Made by a program: the position numbers and the translations under genes. A DNA stretch of 13,918 nucleotides from JABDGC01 sp964466595 (lineage in GTDB: Bacteria > Pseudomonadota > Gammaproteobacteria > DSM-16500). The stretch is taken from NCBI GenBank assembly GCA_964466595.1, contig CAYXNR010000055.1:1-13918 (forward strand). Direction: 5' to 3'. The notes under the pieces were generated by a model. The model was not told where the DNA came from, searched no databases, and was given only the letters and a program-made list of their open reading frames with translations. This document shows positions 1 to 5,875 of this stretch, piece after piece (positions within the stretch are counted from its first letter, which is position 1; each line of letters starts with the position of its first letter).

Positions 1-562
1 TCATTAAGTTAGTAATGTGTTCTGGTGTGAAGTGCCTGACAATAGCATTCTCTGTTGTTTGGTAAGTACCCCATTCCTTGTAAATCTCAAAATCACGCTG
101 GTACTTAGCTTGATAGTTTTGGCTATCCGTGATGAGAAAGTCTGTAAAATACAATACACCGCCAGGTTTTAAGATACGCTTTAATGCCTCAATAATCTGT
201 ATTTGTTTTTTTGTTTCTGGCACACAGCATAAAACTGTTGAGAGAATGGCGACATCTGCAATATTTTCTTCTAAGGGTATCGATGCATGCTGGATTTGAT
301 TTAGATTCAGATGCGGAAATGTATGGCGCCCGCGTTCTATCATTGCTGGTGAGAAATCGAATCCCAATGAATTATGAAAACCATTTATATAAAGTAAATT
401 TAACAAACGTCCATATCCACAACCATATTCGATTACTAATGAATTTTCGTGCCAATAAGGTTGGAGCTTTTCCAAATAAAATGGATCATTGAATTCTTTG
501 GTTTTAGCGGCCTGATCCCAGAAGCTTAATTGGGAGTTTTGGTTTATCTGAATGGCTGTCAT
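1..562 (-). CDS. Class I SAM-dependent methyltransferase (3' end outside window)
   Basis: Read on the minus strand from the ATG at 562-560; 187 codons are visible and the frame is still open at base 1, so the C-terminus is missing. It shows the Rossmann-fold methyltransferase pattern: motif I around residues 43-54 (VIEYGCGYGRLL, the SAM-binding glycine loop), an acidic residue after strand 2 (GFDFSPAMIERG, 67-78) and a post-IV segment LKPGGVLYFTDF near 131-142. The family transfers a methyl group from S-adenosylmethionine; the substrate cannot be read from this sequence. The Shine-Dalgarno is weak (purines only), and the start was chosen because it gives a typical short N-terminus before motif I. 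It is divergent from everything to its right and separated from the toxin-antitoxin pair by about 440 bases, so it is probably not part of that unit. The methyltransferase fold is confident; the specific function is unknown. Confidence 0.85.
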   Translation of the reverse strand, partial: MTAIQINQNSQLSFWDQAAKTKEFNDPFYLEKLQPYWHENSLVIEYGCGYGRLLNLLYINGFHNSLGFDFSPAMIERGRHTFPHLNLNQIQHASIPLEENIADVAILSTVLCCVPETKKQIQIIEALKRILKPGGVLYFTDFLITDSQNYQAKYQRDFEIYKEWGTYQTTENAIVRHFTPEHITNLM

Positions 563-1002
563 AAATGATATTTTTCTGTTTTGTAGTAAATTTCATCAAA
601 TACTATCAGTCGAGTTGATTAAGAGCAAATACTTTGCATAATCGTAACCATTTGGCAATGTACGTAACCGGACGCTTACGTTTTCTAGACAATTATATTT
701 ACAGAAACAAAAAGCTTATGTCCGCTTTTGATAGGAATTCCGGCTCGGGGTGAATATGTATATGATATATATAATAAATGTATTAATATCGATAATCTCA
801 TTTATCGATAGTTTGTCTTGATAGAGGAACACGAGCTATCGTATTAATGGTATGAAATACAGGATATCAACGATTTCAAAAAGGAATAAAGCATGGAACT
901 CGAGCTCACCAAACCAGACCAATATCTTCTATTACGTAATAAAGAAGATCGATCCCTTTCAAAGTCGATGCATCATTAAAGGTATAGTTACTTTTAGACC
1001 AT
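563..1002. other. Gene-poor spacer with degraded coding traces
   Basis: No convincing gene was found. The stretch is AT-rich around 755-790 and contains one perfect inverted repeat (787-810, listed separately). A 28-codon plus-strand frame at 893-979 begins MELELTKPDQYLLLRNKE after a plausible AAGGA ribosome site, then stops. It could be the 5' stub of a truncated gene but matches nothing I recognise. No clear terminator for the toxin-antitoxin operon ending at 1003 is visible. Confidence 0.4.
787..810. repeat. Perfect inverted repeat TATCGATAA / TTATCGATA
   Basis: Nine-base arms at 787-795 and 802-810 are exact reverse complements, separated by six bases (TCTCAT). The centre-to-centre geometry is that of a dimeric regulator or recombinase site rather than a terminator, because the stem is AT-rich and no T-run follows. 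No adjacent gene explains it. It may be an operator left from a lost gene. Confidence 0.5.
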
Positions 1003-1293
1003 TTATGCTGCAATTCTATCATCAATTACCAAAGAAACAGGTTTATTCAATCTGGTTAGCATGTTAACTAGCACGTCAATGGTGAAAAGATGGAGTTTTC
1101 CACGTCGCAAGTCGCTGATACGAGGTTGTGATACTCCTAAGAATTTAGCTGCCTGAACCTGGGTTAGGTTTTTTTTGGCAAGTTCTTCTTCCACCGCCCG
1201 CATAAGAGCAGCACGAATCTTGAGGTTTGTGGCTTCAGCCGCATTAAACCCCAAATCATCAAAGACGCTTCCTTTGGTTACATGGTGTTTCAT
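1003..1293 (-). CDS. higA: HigA-type XRE antitoxin of a type II toxin-antitoxin pair
   Basis: A 96-residue protein, ATG at 1293-1291. The N-terminal part (GSVFDDLGFNAAEATNLKIRAAL, residues 8-30, shown here only as a landmark) is typical of the HigA_2-like antitoxin group. A helix-turn-helix follows at about 43-66, with the recognition pattern LTQVQAAKFLGVSQPRISDL. The start overlaps the toxin stop by four bases (ATGA), and a GGAGGA ribosome site lies inside the toxin 3' end, so the two are translationally coupled. Antitoxins of this family bind and neutralise the RelE-fold toxin and repress their own promoter through the HTH. Toxin-first order is characteristic of higBA. The family call is strong. 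The exact subfamily is less certain, and the symbol is used in the generic sense. Confidence 0.88.
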   Translation of the reverse strand: MKHHVTKGSVFDDLGFNAAEATNLKIRAALMRAVEEELAKKNLTQVQAAKFLGVSQPRISDLRRGKLHLFTIDVLVNMLTRLNKPVSLVIDDRIAA

Positions 1294-1622
1294 TTCTTTA
1301 TCCTCCGCATTTCAAGCATTTCTGAATATCTTTTCTTTCCTAAATCAATGTCCCGTTTCAACGTTTGCTGTGTCTTTTTTACAAAAACATGTAGCACATA
1401 AACCGATTCTTCGAACTTGGCAACATAAAAAACCCGATATTCATTTTCTTCATGTATGATAATCTCTTTCACTCCCCTGCCTACCGAACTCATTGGTTTC
1501 CAGTCATGCGGTTCCAAGCCTCTTTGTACTTTATCAAGGTTGTACCCTATTTCTTGCTTTATAATACCTGAATAGCTTTTCACTATTTCGTGTGTGTTTC
1601 CTAACCAAGTTATTTTTTTCAT
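1290..1622 (-). CDS. higB: HigB/RelE-superfamily toxin (Gp49-like)
   Basis: A 110-residue basic protein, ATG at 1622-1620, placed first in a two-gene operon with the XRE antitoxin. It has the order of the phage Gp49/HigB family. A central WKPMSSVGRGVKEI segment (about 41-54) is followed by the strand EYRVFYVAKFEESVYVLHVFVKKTQ (about 61-85), and then by a C-terminal basic helix LKRDIDLGKKRYSEML. Members are mRNA interferases that cleave ribosome-bound transcripts or, in some cases, have other RelE-fold activities; the exact activity here is inference. The leader has only a weak Shine-Dalgarno, so toxin translation may be low relative to the antitoxin, which has a good site. Length is normal and no truncation is seen. 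Confidence 0.87.
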   Translation of the reverse strand: MKKITWLGNTHEIVKSYSGIIKQEIGYNLDKVQRGLEPHDWKPMSSVGRGVKEIIIHEENEYRVFYVAKFEESVYVLHVFVKKTQQTLKRDIDLGKKRYSEMLEMRRIKK

Positions 1623-1641
1623 TAATACAGGGCTCTATTTA

Positions 1642-1676
1642 ATTATACAATATTTTATATATTATGCAAGTATAAT
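1642..1676 (-). promoter_or_regulatory. higBA promoter with inverted-repeat operator
   Basis: On the minus strand, a -35 TTGCAT (1669-1664) and a perfect -10 TATAAT (1647-1642) are separated by 16 bases, placing transcription start a dozen or so bases before the toxin ATG at 1622. The same stretch is framed by seven-base inverted arms ATTATAC (1642-1648) and GTATAAT (1670-1676), which cover the -10 and the -35 edge. This is where a HigA dimer would be expected to bind for autorepression. The promoter elements are visible; the operator role is inferred. Confidence 0.65.
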
Positions 1677-1774
1677 ACTGATTTTATTAAATAGTCAATA
1701 TAATTATTGATATACAAGGTAACAAGTCCTCAACGACAATCATCGCGTGGTTATAGCTTAACTTCGTCGATTCC

Positions 1775-1806
1775 TTTCAATTCGCCACGCACTGAGTGGT
1801 AAATCT
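1775..1806 (-). repeat. 32-bp palindromic repeat, left copy
   Basis: This is the reverse complement of 3482-3513 with a single mismatch. Read on the minus strand, it begins AGATTTACCACTCAGTG and ends GCGAATTGAAA. The core can fold into a short stem (CCAC with GTGG). It lies just upstream of the TnpB fragment. Together the two copies bracket about 1.7 kb holding the remnants and the secreted-protein genes. Confidence 0.75.
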
Positions 1807-1849
1807 TAATACAACTCATGACTAGCCTTTTGTTATCTAGCTGTTGATC

Positions 1850-1942
1850 ATGAATATGAGTCAATCAGCTAGAGGAAACAAAGAACGGCCCGGGAAGAAA
1901 GTCAAAGCAAAAGCTGGATTAAACAAGGCGATTTTGGACCAT
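1850..1942 (+). pseudogene. Fragment of IS605-family TnpB
   Basis: About 31 codons, starting MNMSQSARGNKERPG and continuing KKVKAKAGLNKAILDH, match my memory of the region before the zinc ribbon in IS200/IS605 TnpB proteins. There a segment like NMSKSA-G followed by KSGLNRAILDQ is conserved. After the final His at 1940-1942 the sequence stops resembling TnpB, and a stop follows at 1994-1996. Nothing upstream encodes the rest of the ~370-residue protein, and a TAG lies in frame at 1838-1840. This is a relic only, with no active RNA-guided nuclease or transposition function expected. It records past insertion-sequence activity in this segment. Confidence 0.72.
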
Positions 1943-1959
1943 CCTCTCTTTATAATTAA

Positions 1960-2097
1960 AACTGGAACACCACTGACGCAATACAGAAAGGGATAAACGC
2001 GGCTTTATTGAGGCATAAGCAATTAGGCAAGTCCATCTGTGTCTGGCGTAATGGAAAGGTGGTATGGATTGCGCCAAAGAATATTAAGGCAAAATAA
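1960..2097 (+). pseudogene. Decayed small reading frame, paralogous to 8110-8247
   Basis: The frame opens after a TAA at 1957-1959 with no usable start codon and ends at TAA 2095-2097. Its last part reads ...GINAALLRHKQLGK then CVWRNGKVVWIAPKNIKAK. The product of 8110-8247 has the same pattern (GISADLLKHKQAGN, then GWKNGKVYWIKPENI). The shared C-terminal motif, a helix with LLxHKQxG followed by two short strands W-x-NGKV-x-WI-x-P-x-NI, argues that both descend from one small gene. This copy lacks its N-terminus and directly follows the TnpB fragment, so it is probably broken. Function unknown. Confidence 0.5.
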
Positions 2098-2119
2098 CCT
2101 TCATGGCTAAAAATAATAT

Positions 2120-2147
2120 TTAACTTTAGTTCAGAGTTTCCTATACT
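2120..2147 (+). promoter_or_regulatory. Candidate promoter of the secreted-protein gene pair
   Basis: TTAACT (2120-2125) and TATACT (2142-2147) are separated by 16 bases and lie 30 bases upstream of the chosen ATG at 2178. The -10 matches consensus at five of six positions, the -35 at four. It is the only good sigma-70-like match between the decayed frame and the first secreted gene. Confidence 0.45.
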
Positions 2148-2177
2148 CCACGCAAAGTGGAAAAGGAAACAAAGGAA

Positions 2178-2567
2178 ATGAAAAGAATAATCGTTTTTTC
2201 TTTAATGGTGTTATGTGCTGATTTACTTTCTATAAATTGCTGTAATGCTGCATTTAATGGGCTTACTATTCACAGCCGCGCAAATTGTTTATCACTTAAC
2301 GAGACTATCTCATGGGATTGGACGCATTATTGGATGCTAAACACGATGGCTGTCCACTATAATAATGGTGTTCTACAGCATCAATATGCAACTGGATGGC
2401 AATATACTTGGCGAAGCGCAGCAGTTTGTTGGGGTGAAGGCCGAGGTGGTTGGACTGTTGTAGGGGCTCATTATATAGCATATAAAGCAGGCGACATGAT
2501 TCCCCTAGGTGGCTCAAATGCTACAGGCTGCAATCCTTACAATGGCTGGTGGGATAAAAATAAATAG
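2178..2567 (+). CDS. Secreted Trp-rich protein of unknown function
   Basis: I chose ATG 2178 (129 residues) over the upstream in-frame GTG at 2157. It puts the signal peptide at the very N-terminus (MKRIIVFSLMVLCADLLSI, ending near CNAA, residues 22-25) and has purine-rich ribosome sites before it. The mature part is about 105 residues with nine tryptophans and three cysteines (Cys37, Cys84, Cys118). It shows a dense aromatic segment WDWTHYWMLN (46-55) and ATGWQYTWRSAAVCWGEGRGGW (71-92, positions approximate). That composition suggests a small, compact extracytoplasmic domain, perhaps carbohydrate- or surface-binding, but I recognise no family. It ends 12 bases before the next secreted-protein gene, so the two are co-transcribed and may act together. 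The tryptophan content is unlike that of its neighbours. Confidence 0.75.
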   Translation: MKRIIVFSLMVLCADLLSINCCNAAFNGLTIHSRANCLSLNETISWDWTHYWMLNTMAVHYNNGVLQHQYATGWQYTWRSAAVCWGEGRGGWTVVGAHYIAYKAGDMIPLGGSNATGCNPYNGWWDKNK

Positions 2568-2579
2568 GAGAGAAGTAAA

Positions 2580-3236
2580 ATGAAAAAATTAGTATTGTTG
2601 TTATTAATCCCTTCAATATCATTTGCTCATAATGTCTCTGGAAATATTGACATTATTGATCTAAAAGATATGAATTTTCCTAACGATATTAAAAGAGATA
2701 TTCGCTCATATAATCAAAATATGAAAATAAATGGATTTGTCGAAAAGGATAACCCTTATACTCGCCAAATTATGAGGATGCGATCGGATAAGCGTTATTT
2801 ATCGAATAAGATGCAACAAGAAAGTGATGAATTAAAAAAATCCCCTTCGCAAATAAAAACCAATTTTGAATTTAAATCAGTTTTGCCTAACCCTATCGCT
2901 TTCTCTGGAATCGGCATTGTTAATGAAGATGGTATCTTTTCTGGTATCAAGGAATTCTTTGATGGACATGAGGCTGGAATGTGCACTCTATCAGCTTTCA
3001 ATATCGCCAATGTGAAAGAACATATGAAACTCAATAGAGAAGGTTTAACCTATGAGGTTAATGATAAACCGACTCGCATCAATATAGACGGTAGCCAAAA
3101 TTCTGGATTTATGTATTCGGTAAAATGGTTTGACGCTCACTTTGCCAGAGAGATTGAATGTGCAAATAACAATCTCAATGATTCGATAAAAGATAAAATA
3201 ATTAGCTATGCGAAATTAGTGGATAATTCATTATGA
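2580..3236 (+). CDS. Secreted protein of unknown function
   Basis: A 218-residue protein with a textbook signal peptide (MKKLVLLLLIPSISFA, cleavage after Ala16) and a strong ribosome site AGGAGAG ahead of ATG 2580. The mature region is hydrophilic and Asn/Lys-rich, with a basic helical stretch (about 60-90), a Gly/Ile-rich middle (IAFSGIGIVNEDGIFSG, 106-122) and just two cysteines, Cys135 in GHEAGMCTLSAF and Cys194 in REIECANN. These could form one disulfide. No enzymatic motif is recognised. It forms a two-gene unit with the Trp-rich secreted protein, and both sit between the inverted 32-bp repeats. In an intracellular bacterium a pair like this could be a secreted or periplasmic effector/inhibitor couple, but the sequence does not prove it. 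Confidence 0.78.
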   Translation: MKKLVLLLLIPSISFAHNVSGNIDIIDLKDMNFPNDIKRDIRSYNQNMKINGFVEKDNPYTRQIMRMRSDKRYLSNKMQQESDELKKSPSQIKTNFEFKSVLPNPIAFSGIGIVNEDGIFSGIKEFFDGHEAGMCTLSAFNIANVKEHMKLNREGLTYEVNDKPTRINIDGSQNSGFMYSVKWFDAHFAREIECANNNLNDSIKDKIISYAKLVDNSL

Positions 3237-3303
3237 ATAAATTTGAGCCTATATCTTATTACTCCAACCCTTAAAACAACTGACTCAGTATACCCTCCCT
3301 CAC

Positions 3304-3325
3304 CGACTCGGCAATTACCGAGTTG
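3304..3325 (+). terminator. Possible weak terminator after the secreted pair
   Basis: Arms ACTCGG (3306-3311) and CCGAGT (3318-3323) pair perfectly around a six-base loop, and flanking bases extend the stem by a G-U and a C-G pair. The following tract (TTAATT) is only partly T-rich, so termination would be inefficient. It lies about 70 bases after the stop at 3236. Confidence 0.35.
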
Positions 3326-3464
3326 TTAATTGCTTGGTTAATACTAACAACCATATAGAGCTTTGATTGCCCGGTAGTTTATAGAAAAGTCGAGTAAAGA
3401 TGCCCTCAATTTTCATGCTTTCCAATGAACTCCTCTATCGGCATAACGGATCCATCCAAGATTA

Positions 3465-3481
3465 GGACTAGGCTTTAGTCC
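3465..3481. repeat. Small hairpin abutting the right 32-bp repeat
   Basis: GGACTA (3465-3470) and TAGTCC (3476-3481) are exact inverted arms around a five-base loop, ending one base before the 32-bp repeat. The left repeat has no identical hairpin, though a partial GACTAGCC string lies on its matching side. The role is unknown. Confidence 0.45.
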
Positions 3482-3513
3482 AGATTTACCACGCAGTGCG
3501 TGGCGAATTGAAA
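3482..3513 (+). repeat. 32-bp palindromic repeat, right copy
   Basis: Inverted relative to 1775-1806, with 31 of 32 positions shared. This copy has the perfect core CCACGCAGTGCGTGG, seven-base arms around one central base, followed by CGAATTGAAA. It begins after the hairpin at 3465-3481. It is the right boundary of the segment carrying the TnpB relic and the secreted genes. Confidence 0.78.
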
Positions 3514-3550
3514 TGTTTGGATATAATAAATAAAATTGGCGTATATCACG

Positions 3551-3621
3551 TAACAGTTACAGGTAACAGGTAACATCTATAAAACAACTGGGTAACAGTG
3601 TTACCTAGATGTTACCTGTTA
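3551..3621. repeat. Nested palindromes built on TAACA/TGTTA
   Basis: An outer perfect inverted repeat has 16-base arms at 3564-3579 and 3606-3621 (the left arm starts TAACAGGTAACATC). It encloses an inner perfect palindrome, GGTAACAGTGTTACC, at 3591-3605. The core TAACA, or its complement TGTTA, occurs seven times in about 70 bases. The dense, symmetrical arrangement just before the iterons is what one expects of a protein-binding control locus: a centromere-like or origin enhancer site, or a Rep/Par operator. The motif reappears, as TAACATAT...ATATGTTA, at the parA promoter (3929-3952). The symmetry is seen directly; the binding protein is not known. Confidence 0.7.
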
Positions 3622-3700
3622 ATTAATAAAAATCTGCAGGGGGGAGAGTCAGAAATTTATACTACAGCAAGCTTAAACAAGTGCTGCCAGGTTATTCAAT

Positions 3701-3820
3701 CCTGTATCCGTCACCGACATCCTGTAAACGTCACATTAAAATCCTGTATCCGTCACACTTTACTCCTGTAAACGTCACATAAAATCCTGTATCCGTCACA
3801 CTTTCTCCTGTAAACGTCAC
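3701..3820 (+). repeat. Origin of replication: six alternating iterons
   Basis: Six direct 14-base repeats start at 3701, 3721, 3743, 3765, 3786 and 3807, a pitch of 20-22 bases, or two helical turns. Two subtypes strictly alternate: CCTGTATCCGTCAC (3701, 3743, 3786) and CCTGTAAACGTCAC (3721, 3765, 3807). They differ only at two central bases. Iterons with this pitch are the binding sites of Rep_3-family initiators, and such a gene lies at 6381. An AT-rich tract follows (about 3885-3935, including TTTTTTAATAAATTATTAA), a likely unwinding region. No good DnaA box was seen. A copy of the AAA subtype recurs inverted at 6341-6354 before rep, which links this array to that protein. Confidence 0.88.
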
Positions 3821-3927
3821 AAAAGAAGAATATTCTTTCATAAATTTCAAATGAGTAGTCTCCCTAAACTAGTTAAACATGATTAAACAAATACAAACTG
3901 TTAGTTGTTATCTTTTTTAATAAATTA

Positions 3928-3956
3928 TTAACATATAGAAAAGCATATGTTATGCT
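3928..3956 (+). promoter_or_regulatory. parA promoter overlapped by inverted repeat
   Basis: TTAACA (3928-3933) and TATGCT (3951-3956) are spaced 17 bases apart, starting transcription near 3963, upstream of the chosen parA ATG at 4000. Arms TAACATAT (3929-3936) and ATATGTTA (3945-3952) form a perfect inverted repeat, eight bases each with an eight-base spacer, covering the promoter. This is probably the operator for autorepression by a Par protein or by the small protein at the end of the operon. Which protein binds is unknown. Confidence 0.58.
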
Positions 3957-3999
3957 CTTAAGTGATTTTGGTTATTTCAATACCATAAGGATGATGACG

Positions 4000-4872
4000 A
4001 TGACAAAAATAATAGTAAACGCTACTCATAAGGGTGGCGAAGGAAAGACAACCAACTCGATAATGCTTGCAGAATACGCTGCCCTTGTTAAGGGATTAAG
4101 AACCTTAGTTATTGATATGGATCCTCAGGCCAATCTTTCCGGTCGTTACATAAAAATGGATTATGATCCTGCCTATAAAGGGGGAAAAATACCCGCTCTT
4201 CACCCTGATTATGAACCTGAGGTAGATAAAGGATGGGATGGGAGAAGCAGCATAGCCAATATTTTCTATGGAGAAGAAGTCATTCCCTACCCTACTTCAT
4301 TTAAGAATCTTGAACTCCTTCCTGCCTATTCTATCAAACTACAAGATGCTGAAGCTGTTACAAAGAGCGAAGTTGCTCAAAAGGTACATCTCCAGCTAAA
4401 GCGATTTCTTGAACTTCAAGATGTACAAAAAAACTACGATATCATAATAATTGACACTCCTCCATCCAAAGGACCATTAACCATAGCTGCTATTAAAGCC
4501 GCTACGCATGTTGTTATCCCTGCCCAAATGGAACAATTTTCAATCGAGGGTATTTTCGGCATGTTACAACTTTGGAAACAAGAGACTTATTCTAGGTCAA
4601 AAGATAATCCTATTACTCTGGTTGGAATTTTACCGAATCAAGTTCGTGATATAAATCTTCACAAGAGTTTTCGTGATGATTTGTGTAAGCGAAAAGAAAT
4701 TGCGGGATACGTAATGCCGCATACTATTAAAAAACGAGCGATTTATACCGAAATTTTAGTTGAGAATGCGAACCCAAAATGTATTTTTGAGTTATCTGTA
4801 AATGATATAGCGCGAAAAGAATATGAGGCCGCATGTAATTATATTATGGAGAGGGTAATGAATCATGGCTAA
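4000..4872 (+). CDS. parA: ParA partition ATPase
   Basis: A 290-residue Walker-type partition ATPase. It has the deviant Walker A KGGEGKTT (residues 11-18, with the signature lysine Lys11), the A' strand LVIDMDPQAN (36-45) and the Walker B YDIIIIDTPPSKGPLT (146-161, Asp152). ParA forms ATP-dependent patterns on the nucleoid and moves ParB-parS complexes apart. I chose ATG 4000 over upstream in-frame ATGs, including one at 3952. Homology begins at once (MTKIIVNATHKGG), AAGG at 3987-3990 is nine bases away, and 3952 lies inside the predicted promoter. There is no N-terminal HTH extension, so promoter repression may be the job of another protein. The stop overlaps parB by eight bases, giving tight coupling. 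Family assignment is secure. Confidence 0.95.
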   Translation: MTKIIVNATHKGGEGKTTNSIMLAEYAALVKGLRTLVIDMDPQANLSGRYIKMDYDPAYKGGKIPALHPDYEPEVDKGWDGRSSIANIFYGEEVIPYPTSFKNLELLPAYSIKLQDAEAVTKSEVAQKVHLQLKRFLELQDVQKNYDIIIIDTPPSKGPLTIAAIKAATHVVIPAQMEQFSIEGIFGMLQLWKQETYSRSKDNPITLVGILPNQVRDINLHKSFRDDLCKRKEIAGYVMPHTIKKRAIYTEILVENANPKCIFELSVNDIARKEYEAACNYIMERVMNHG

Positions 4873-5875
4873 AAAAAAGGTTTTTGCGTTAAGTGAGAAC
4901 TTGGCAAGTGGCTTGGAAGAAACTATATCAGCCGCACAAAATTATTCAGGGGAATTAAGAATTGATGTTATTCCTATTCGTAAAATTGAAACTGATCCTG
5001 ATAATCCGCGAGATTTAGCACTTACCTTTGAAGATTTGCACAAAGGATTGTCTGAATCAGACAGCCAATATACACGCAAGACTGAAGAGATTACTTCCTT
5101 ACAAAGCATTACTCATTCAATAAAAGAGCAGGGCATTATTAATCCTATTGTGGTTTACAAATACGGTGAAAAATATAGGCTCGTTGCTGGTGAAAGAAGA
5201 ACGCTGGCCTCAATTTTAGCGGGTAAAATGGATATTCAAGCTAAAATTTTAGATAATAAGCCCTCTGAATTAAAAATCAGCATGTTGCAATGGATTGAAA
5301 ATATTGAGCGGGCTGATTTATCGCTTTATGAAAGGTTGAAAAATTTAGAAAAGATCGTTGCTCTTTATTCACAATCAAAAGGCATTAAAATGAATGAAGT
5401 GACTATCACGGAGCTGAGTAATTTAATTGGCTGTGTGAAGTCTCAGGCGCTTAGTTATAAGGCTGTGTTGGGAGCAAATGAGGAATTAAAAAACCTTATT
5501 TTTGAAAACAAAATTAAAAACTTAGAGAAAGCAGCTCTCATTGCTGGTATTAAATCCAGTGAAGTAAAACAGCATGCTATTAATGCTTGTTTAGAAGGCG
5601 CCACACTGAAGAGACTAAAAACAGTTATAGAACAAGGTGAGCTTAAGAAAGGAAAACAGAAGCTTTCCAAAAATCGTGGCAGACAAGCTGCATCAATTCA
5701 GCTTGGTGTTACCAAAAACATCAATGTAGCTAAAATCATTATTGATTCTATTTTAAAAAATAATGCTTTAGCGCATGTGGCAGCGCAGTTTAGAACCATC
5801 GAATGGAATGACTATAAAACCATTAGCGAAACCTTTAAGAATCTTGTAAGAAAATTAGAAGAATTGAATGCATAA
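4865..5875 (+). CDS. parB: ParB/Spo0J-family partition protein (CTPase clamp)
   Basis: A 336-residue centromere-binding protein, ATG 4865, overlapping parA. The N-terminal ParB/Sulfiredoxin-like domain contains IETDPDNPR (41-49), GIINPIVVYKYGEKYRLVAGERR (90-112, with the GERR box at 109-112 that binds CTP in this family) and ENIERADLS (145-153). A helix-turn-helix region follows (about 178-225, ITELSNLIGCVKSQALSYK), then a basic linker (KKGKQKLSKNRGRQ) and a C-terminal dimerisation-type helix. This architecture is that of chromosomal-type ParB, which loads at parS and slides as a clamp. A site resembling chromosomal parS lies downstream at 6296-6311. The stop overlaps the next gene by eight bases if that gene starts at 5868. 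Confidence 0.93.
   Translation: MAKKKVFALSENLASGLEETISAAQNYSGELRIDVIPIRKIETDPDNPRDLALTFEDLHKGLSESDSQYTRKTEEITSLQSITHSIKEQGIINPIVVYKYGEKYRLVAGERRTLASILAGKMDIQAKILDNKPSELKISMLQWIENIERADLSLYERLKNLEKIVALYSQSKGIKMNEVTITELSNLIGCVKSQALSYKAVLGANEELKNLIFENKIKNLEKAALIAGIKSSEVKQHAINACLEGATLKRLKTVIEQGELKKGKQKLSKNRGRQAASIQLGVTKNINVAKIIIDSILKNNALAHVAAQFRTIEWNDYKTISETFKNLVRKLEELNA

Noticed and set aside
211..492. Plus-strand 93-codon frame
   Set aside because: It lies antisense within the methyltransferase gene, whose motifs make the minus strand the real coding strand.
745..785. XerCD dif-like site around GGTGAATATGTATAT
   Set aside because: Only loose similarity to dif in an AT-rich tract; the arms do not match well and no recombinase gene is nearby.
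852..1067. Plus-strand 71-codon frame
   Set aside because: It overlaps the 3' end of the antitoxin on the other strand, lacks a ribosome site and has no protein-like pattern.
2136..2170. RNA hairpin (GTTTCC with GGAAAC, CCAC with GTGG) hiding the ribosome site of the first secreted gene
   Set aside because: The likely promoter -10 (2142-2147) lies within its 5' arm, so the whole hairpin would not be transcribed, and a second AAAGGAA site remains free.
1775..3513. CRISPR array formed by the 32-bp palindromic repeats
   Set aside because: There are only two copies, in opposite orientation and 1.7 kb apart, with genes between and no cas genes; the end GAATTGAAA only resembles CRISPR repeats.
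3692..3700. DnaA box TTATTCAAT before the iterons
   Set aside because: Two mismatches to the usual nine-base consensus and no second box; such matches are common in AT-rich DNA.
3952..3999. Longer ParA beginning at ATG 3952
   Set aside because: That ATG overlaps the predicted -10 and inverted repeat, has no ribosome site, and adds 16 residues with no family resemblance; ATG 4000 has AAGG nine bases upstream and starts at the conserved strand.
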